DNA of 64,000 nt, taken from positions 496,001-560,000 of the forward strand of contig NZ_PKRQ01000002.1 of assembly GCF_002855575.1 (NCBI RefSeq), written 5' to 3'. Position 1 is the first letter of the stretch. Every line of letters starts with the position of its first letter. The translations under genes were made by a program, and so were the position numbers. Below, piece by piece: positions 61,621-64,000 of the stretch. This stretch comes from Tabrizicola sp. TH137. Lineage in GTDB: Bacteria > Pseudomonadota > Alphaproteobacteria > Rhodobacterales > Rhodobacteraceae. A model generated the notes under the pieces. That model ran no database searches, was not told the origin of the DNA, and saw nothing but the letters and a program-made list of their open reading frames with translations.

Positions 61621-62841
61621 TCAGCGGTCCTTGTCGATCACCGCCGTTGCGGCAACCGACGAGGCTGTCGGCACGATGAAGGGCGAAGGTGCGGTGCCTG
61701 CCGGTGCGGCGCGGCGGGTCATCCGCCAGATCGCATAGGCCGTGAGCGCGACATAGAGCGCCGAGATGAAGAGGAAGAACCCGCCCGGCCCCACCTGCTG
61801 CATGAGCCAGCCGGTGATGAGCGGGCCGAAGATCGCGCCGAAGCCATTGAGGAATATCATCCCGGCGCTGGCTGCGGCCATGTCATCCTTCGACAGGAAG
61901 TCGTTGGTATAGGCGATGAGCAGGGCATAGACCGGATTGGTGATGCCGCCCAAGAGCAGTGCTGCGACGAGATAGGCCCAGAAGGGCAGAGCGAAGAGGC
62001 CGGCCGCCAGCATGGAGAGTGCCGCGACGGCAGAAAGCGAGGTGATGAGCAGGCGGCGATCCATGCGGTCGGACAGCCAGCCGACGGGATATTGCAGCAC
62101 GAGGCCACCCACATAGAGCGCGCCCACGAAGATGGAGATGTCGCGCACCGACAGCCCCTCCATCGCGCCCCAGACCGAGGCCATGCCGAACATCGCCGAA
62201 AAGACCCCGCCCGTCAGCAACATGCCCGCGCAGCCGAGGGGCGAGATGCGGAACAGCGCGCGGAAGGAGAGCGGCTTGGTCGTCTCGAAGGTGGGCGCGG
62301 GTGTCGGCGCCAGAAGGATGGGCATGAAGGCGAGCGAGACGAGGACCGAGGGGATCACGAAGAGCACGAAGCCCGACGGATCGCCCACGTTCAGGATGGC
62401 CTGACTGGCGATGATGCCCAGCATCTGCACGATCATATAGGCCGAAAGCGCCTGCCCCCGCGTCTCGTTCGTGGCGGCGTTGTTCAGCCAGCTTTCGGCG
62501 GTGATGTAGATGCCAGAAAAGCAGAAGCCGATCAGCACGCGCAGCGCGGTCCAGACCATCCAGTCGGCGGCGACGGGATAGACCACCAGCACGGCAGAGA
62601 TGAGCGAGCCGAGCGCCGCGAAAACGCGCACATGCCCGACCTTGCGGATCATGGCCGGAGCCATCTTGGACCCGAAGAGAAAGCCCGCGAAATAGGCCGA
62701 CATGACGATGGAAATCTCGTAAGTCGAGAAGCCCTCGATCGCGCCTCGGATGCCCAGAAGCGTGCCCTGGATGCCATTCCCGACCATCAGCAGCATGACG
62801 CCCAGAAGCAGCGGCCAGGAGGTGGAGATGACGCGGATCAT
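61621..62841 (-). CDS. MFS transporter (YcaD-like)
   Basis: 406-aa MFS permease with 12 predicted helices. WPLLLGVMLLMVGNGIQGTL start and GSKMAPAMIRKVGHVRVFAA, the TM2-TM3 loop, resemble the YcaD/CynX branch; DAESWLNN-type IYITAESWLNNAATNETRGQ is distinctive of this branch. The 3' part ends in Pro/Ala-rich tail. Monocistronic. Substrate unknown. Confidence 0.86.
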   Translation of the reverse strand: MIRVISTSWPLLLGVMLLMVGNGIQGTLLGIRGAIEGFSTYEISIVMSAYFAGFLFGSKMAPAMIRKVGHVRVFAALGSLISAVLVVYPVAADWMVWTALRVLIGFCFSGIYITAESWLNNAATNETRGQALSAYMIVQMLGIIASQAILNVGDPSGFVLFVIPSVLVSLAFMPILLAPTPAPTFETTKPLSFRALFRISPLGCAGMLLTGGVFSAMFGMASVWGAMEGLSVRDISIFVGALYVGGLVLQYPVGWLSDRMDRRLLITSLSAVAALSMLAAGLFALPFWAYLVAALLLGGITNPVYALLIAYTNDFLSKDDMAAASAGMIFLNGFGAIFGPLITGWLMQQVGPGGFFLFISALYVALTAYAIWRMTRRAAPAGTAPSPFIVPTASSVAATAVIDKDR

Positions 62842-62928
62842 GGGGCACCAGGGGAAGCGGATGAAAAAATCATAGCACCCCCGGCGCAGAAGCGGGGAAG
62901 GAATGCGACGCGGGCTGTATCGCGCCCG

Positions 62929-63963
62929 TCAGGGGATGAGAAGCGAGGAATCGCCGTAGCTGAAGAAGCGGTAGCGGTTTTCCACCGCATGGGCATAGAT
63001 TCGCCGGATGCGATCCTGCCCCATGAGGGCCGAAACCAGCATCATCAGCGTGGATTTGGGCAGGTGGAAATTCGTCATCAGCGCATCGGTGATGCGGAAC
63101 CGGTAGCCGGGATAGATGAAGATGTCGGTGGGTCCGGTCCAGGGCTGCATCATCCCCCGGTCATCTGCGGCGGATTCGATCAGGCGCAGCGCCGTGGTGC
63201 CCACGGGGATGATGCGGCCCCCGGCCTGTTTCGTGGCGTTGATCTCGGCCGCCGCGCCGGGTGTGACCTGGCCCCATTCGGCATGCATCCGGTGGGTGGT
63301 GACATCCTCCACCTTGACCGGCAGGAAGGTGCCCGCGCCGACATGCAGGGTGACTTCGGTGAAGGCCACGCCCTTGGCGGCCAATGCGCGCAGAAGCGCC
63401 TCGTCGAAATGGAGCGAGGCGGTGGGGGCGGCGACGGCCCCGGCATGGCGGGCAAAGACCGTCTGGTAATCGGTCGCGTCCTGCGCGTCGGGGGCGCGTT
63501 TGGCGGCGATATAGGGCGGCAGGGGCATGGCCCCCGCCTCGGCTAAAGCGGTGTCGAAATCGTCGCCCGTCAGGTTGAAGGTCAGGCGCAGATCGGCTTC
63601 GCCTTTTTCGGCCACGGTGGCCGACAGGCGCTCGGAAAAGGTGATGACTTCCCCCGGCTCGACCTTGCGCAGAGGCTTTGCCAGCGCGCGCCAGCCCTCT
63701 GTTGCGGGTTCCAGAAGCGTGATCTCGACCTTCGCCACGGCCGCGCCGCGCTGGCGCTGGCCGGTCAGGCGGGCGGGGATGACCTTGGTGTTGTTCAGGA
63801 TCAGCCGGTCGCCGGGCTGGAAAATGTCGATCAGGTCATAGACGTGACGATCAGAGATGCGGCCACCTTCGGCCAGCAGCAGCCGCGCATGGGTGCGCGG
63901 GCGCGCGGGCCGGGTGGCGATAAGGTCCTCCGGCAGGTCAAAGTCGAAATCGGAAAGCTTCAT
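62929..63963 (-). CDS. queA: tRNA preQ1(34) S-adenosylmethionine ribosyltransferase-isomerase
   Basis: Queuosine synthesis enzyme, 344 aa; transfers ribose from SAM to preQ1 at the wobble position. [20 protein letters not shown], the block [27 protein letters not shown] and THHVGAGTF-like [20 protein letters not shown], and [19 protein letters not shown] are signatures. Whether tgt and other queuosine genes lie to the right cannot be seen. Start ATG 63963. Confidence 0.97.
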   Translation of the reverse strand: MKLSDFDFDLPEDLIATRPARPRTHARLLLAEGGRISDRHVYDLIDIFQPGDRLILNNTKVIPARLTGQRQRGAAVAKVEITLLEPATEGWRALAKPLRKVEPGEVITFSERLSATVAEKGEADLRLTFNLTGDDFDTALAEAGAMPLPPYIAAKRAPDAQDATDYQTVFARHAGAVAAPTASLHFDEALLRALAAKGVAFTEVTLHVGAGTFLPVKVEDVTTHRMHAEWGQVTPGAAAEINATKQAGGRIIPVGTTALRLIESAADDRGMMQPWTGPTDIFIYPGYRFRITDALMTNFHLPKSTLMMLVSALMGQDRIRRIYAHAVENRYRFFSYGDSSLLIP

Positions 63964-63966
63964 CCG

Positions 63967-64000
63967 TCAGGGTTTCCAAGGGTCGGCGGGTCGCCGCGGA
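63967..64000 (-). CDS. Possible 3' end of the gene upstream of queA
   Basis: On the minus strand one frame reads ...PRRPADPWKP followed by a TGA at 63967-63969, only 3 bp before the queA start. Such a Pro-rich tail followed closely by queA fits an operon. The evidence is a short tail only, so the call is weak. Confidence 0.3.
   Translation of the reverse strand, partial: PRRPADPWKP

Overview
This 64 kb window is high-GC chromosomal DNA from an alphaproteobacterium, most probably of the order Rhodobacterales (Rhodobacter/Paracoccus-like family). This rests on gene content and order: rpmF-plsX-fabH-ihfA-merR, argS-SPOR-nagZ-scpA-scpB, tandem gap genes, a GTA-type holin-like protein, a short GAPDH-linked membrane ORF and a DUF1127 gene. 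It also rests on the CG-rich codon use, the alphaproteobacterial-type LexA box (GAAC-N7-GAAC) in front of uvrA, and a GAGTATTT/GAGGATATTT intergenic repeat. Nearly everything is core housekeeping. I see no prophage, transposase, CRISPR array or biosynthetic cluster; the clearest accessory item is a ccdAB toxin-antitoxin pair.

Layout. 0-3.6 kb: a sugar locus with a LacI regulator, a GH1 beta-glucosidase and glucokinase, read divergently from a gene that leaves the window on the left. 3.7-12 kb: mostly minus-strand metabolic and repair genes (esterase, AlkA-like glycosylase, Hint-like protein, phytoene-synthase-like protein, methyltransferase, citramalate synthase, cysS) plus an MFS transporter on the plus strand. 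11.8-12.5 kb: a gene-free, repeat-rich intergenic region. 12.5-18.5 kb: PLP decarboxylase, beta-barrel OMP, ABC-F ATPase, OlsB-like acyltransferase, msrB and bamE. 18.6-24.3 kb: plus-strand DUF177-rpmF-plsX-fabH-ihfA-merR, tRNA-Pro(GGG) and dCTP deaminase. 24.3-32.9 kb: a long minus-strand block with scpAB, nagZ, a SPOR protein, argS, a holin-like protein, ccmE, argC and murI. 33-41 kb: LysR regulator, a candidate small RNA, an ECF42 sigma/DGPF pair, purL, two acetyltransferases, bolA-grxD, ccdAB and zapA. 41.5-50 kb: central carbon genes (tkt, two gap genes), DUF808, a large CPA1 antiporter and DUF1127. 50-64 kb: coaD, CBS protein, LysR/mmsA, a Crp/Fnr regulator with DUF2892, uvrA, rhodanese, MFS transporters, lpdA, DUF924 and queA.

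The most interesting material is between genes. (1) Three arrays of four 12-bp units (consensus CGGCACAG plus 4 nt) occur in two intergenic regions, upstream of the PLP decarboxylase and of argC. (2) The same two regions carry hairpins preceded by GTAG, laid out like REP elements; one GTAG supplies the murI stop codon. (3) A repeat with a GAGGATATTT box recurs four times, each time just upstream of or between genes, and in several cases ends in a Shine-Dalgarno-like GAAG. (4) Promoter signatures: an ECF42-type promoter in front of the ECF42 operon, CG-centred palindromes in front of tkt and both gap genes, a LexA box at uvrA, an AT-rich perfect palindrome at the rhodanese gene, and operator-like repeats at ccdAB. 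(5) Strand composition switches from C-rich to G-rich on the plus strand around 17-20 kb.

Start sites were moved from the longest open frame to a downstream start wherever ribosome binding sites, gene overlaps or family length argued for it; those choices are explained per entry.
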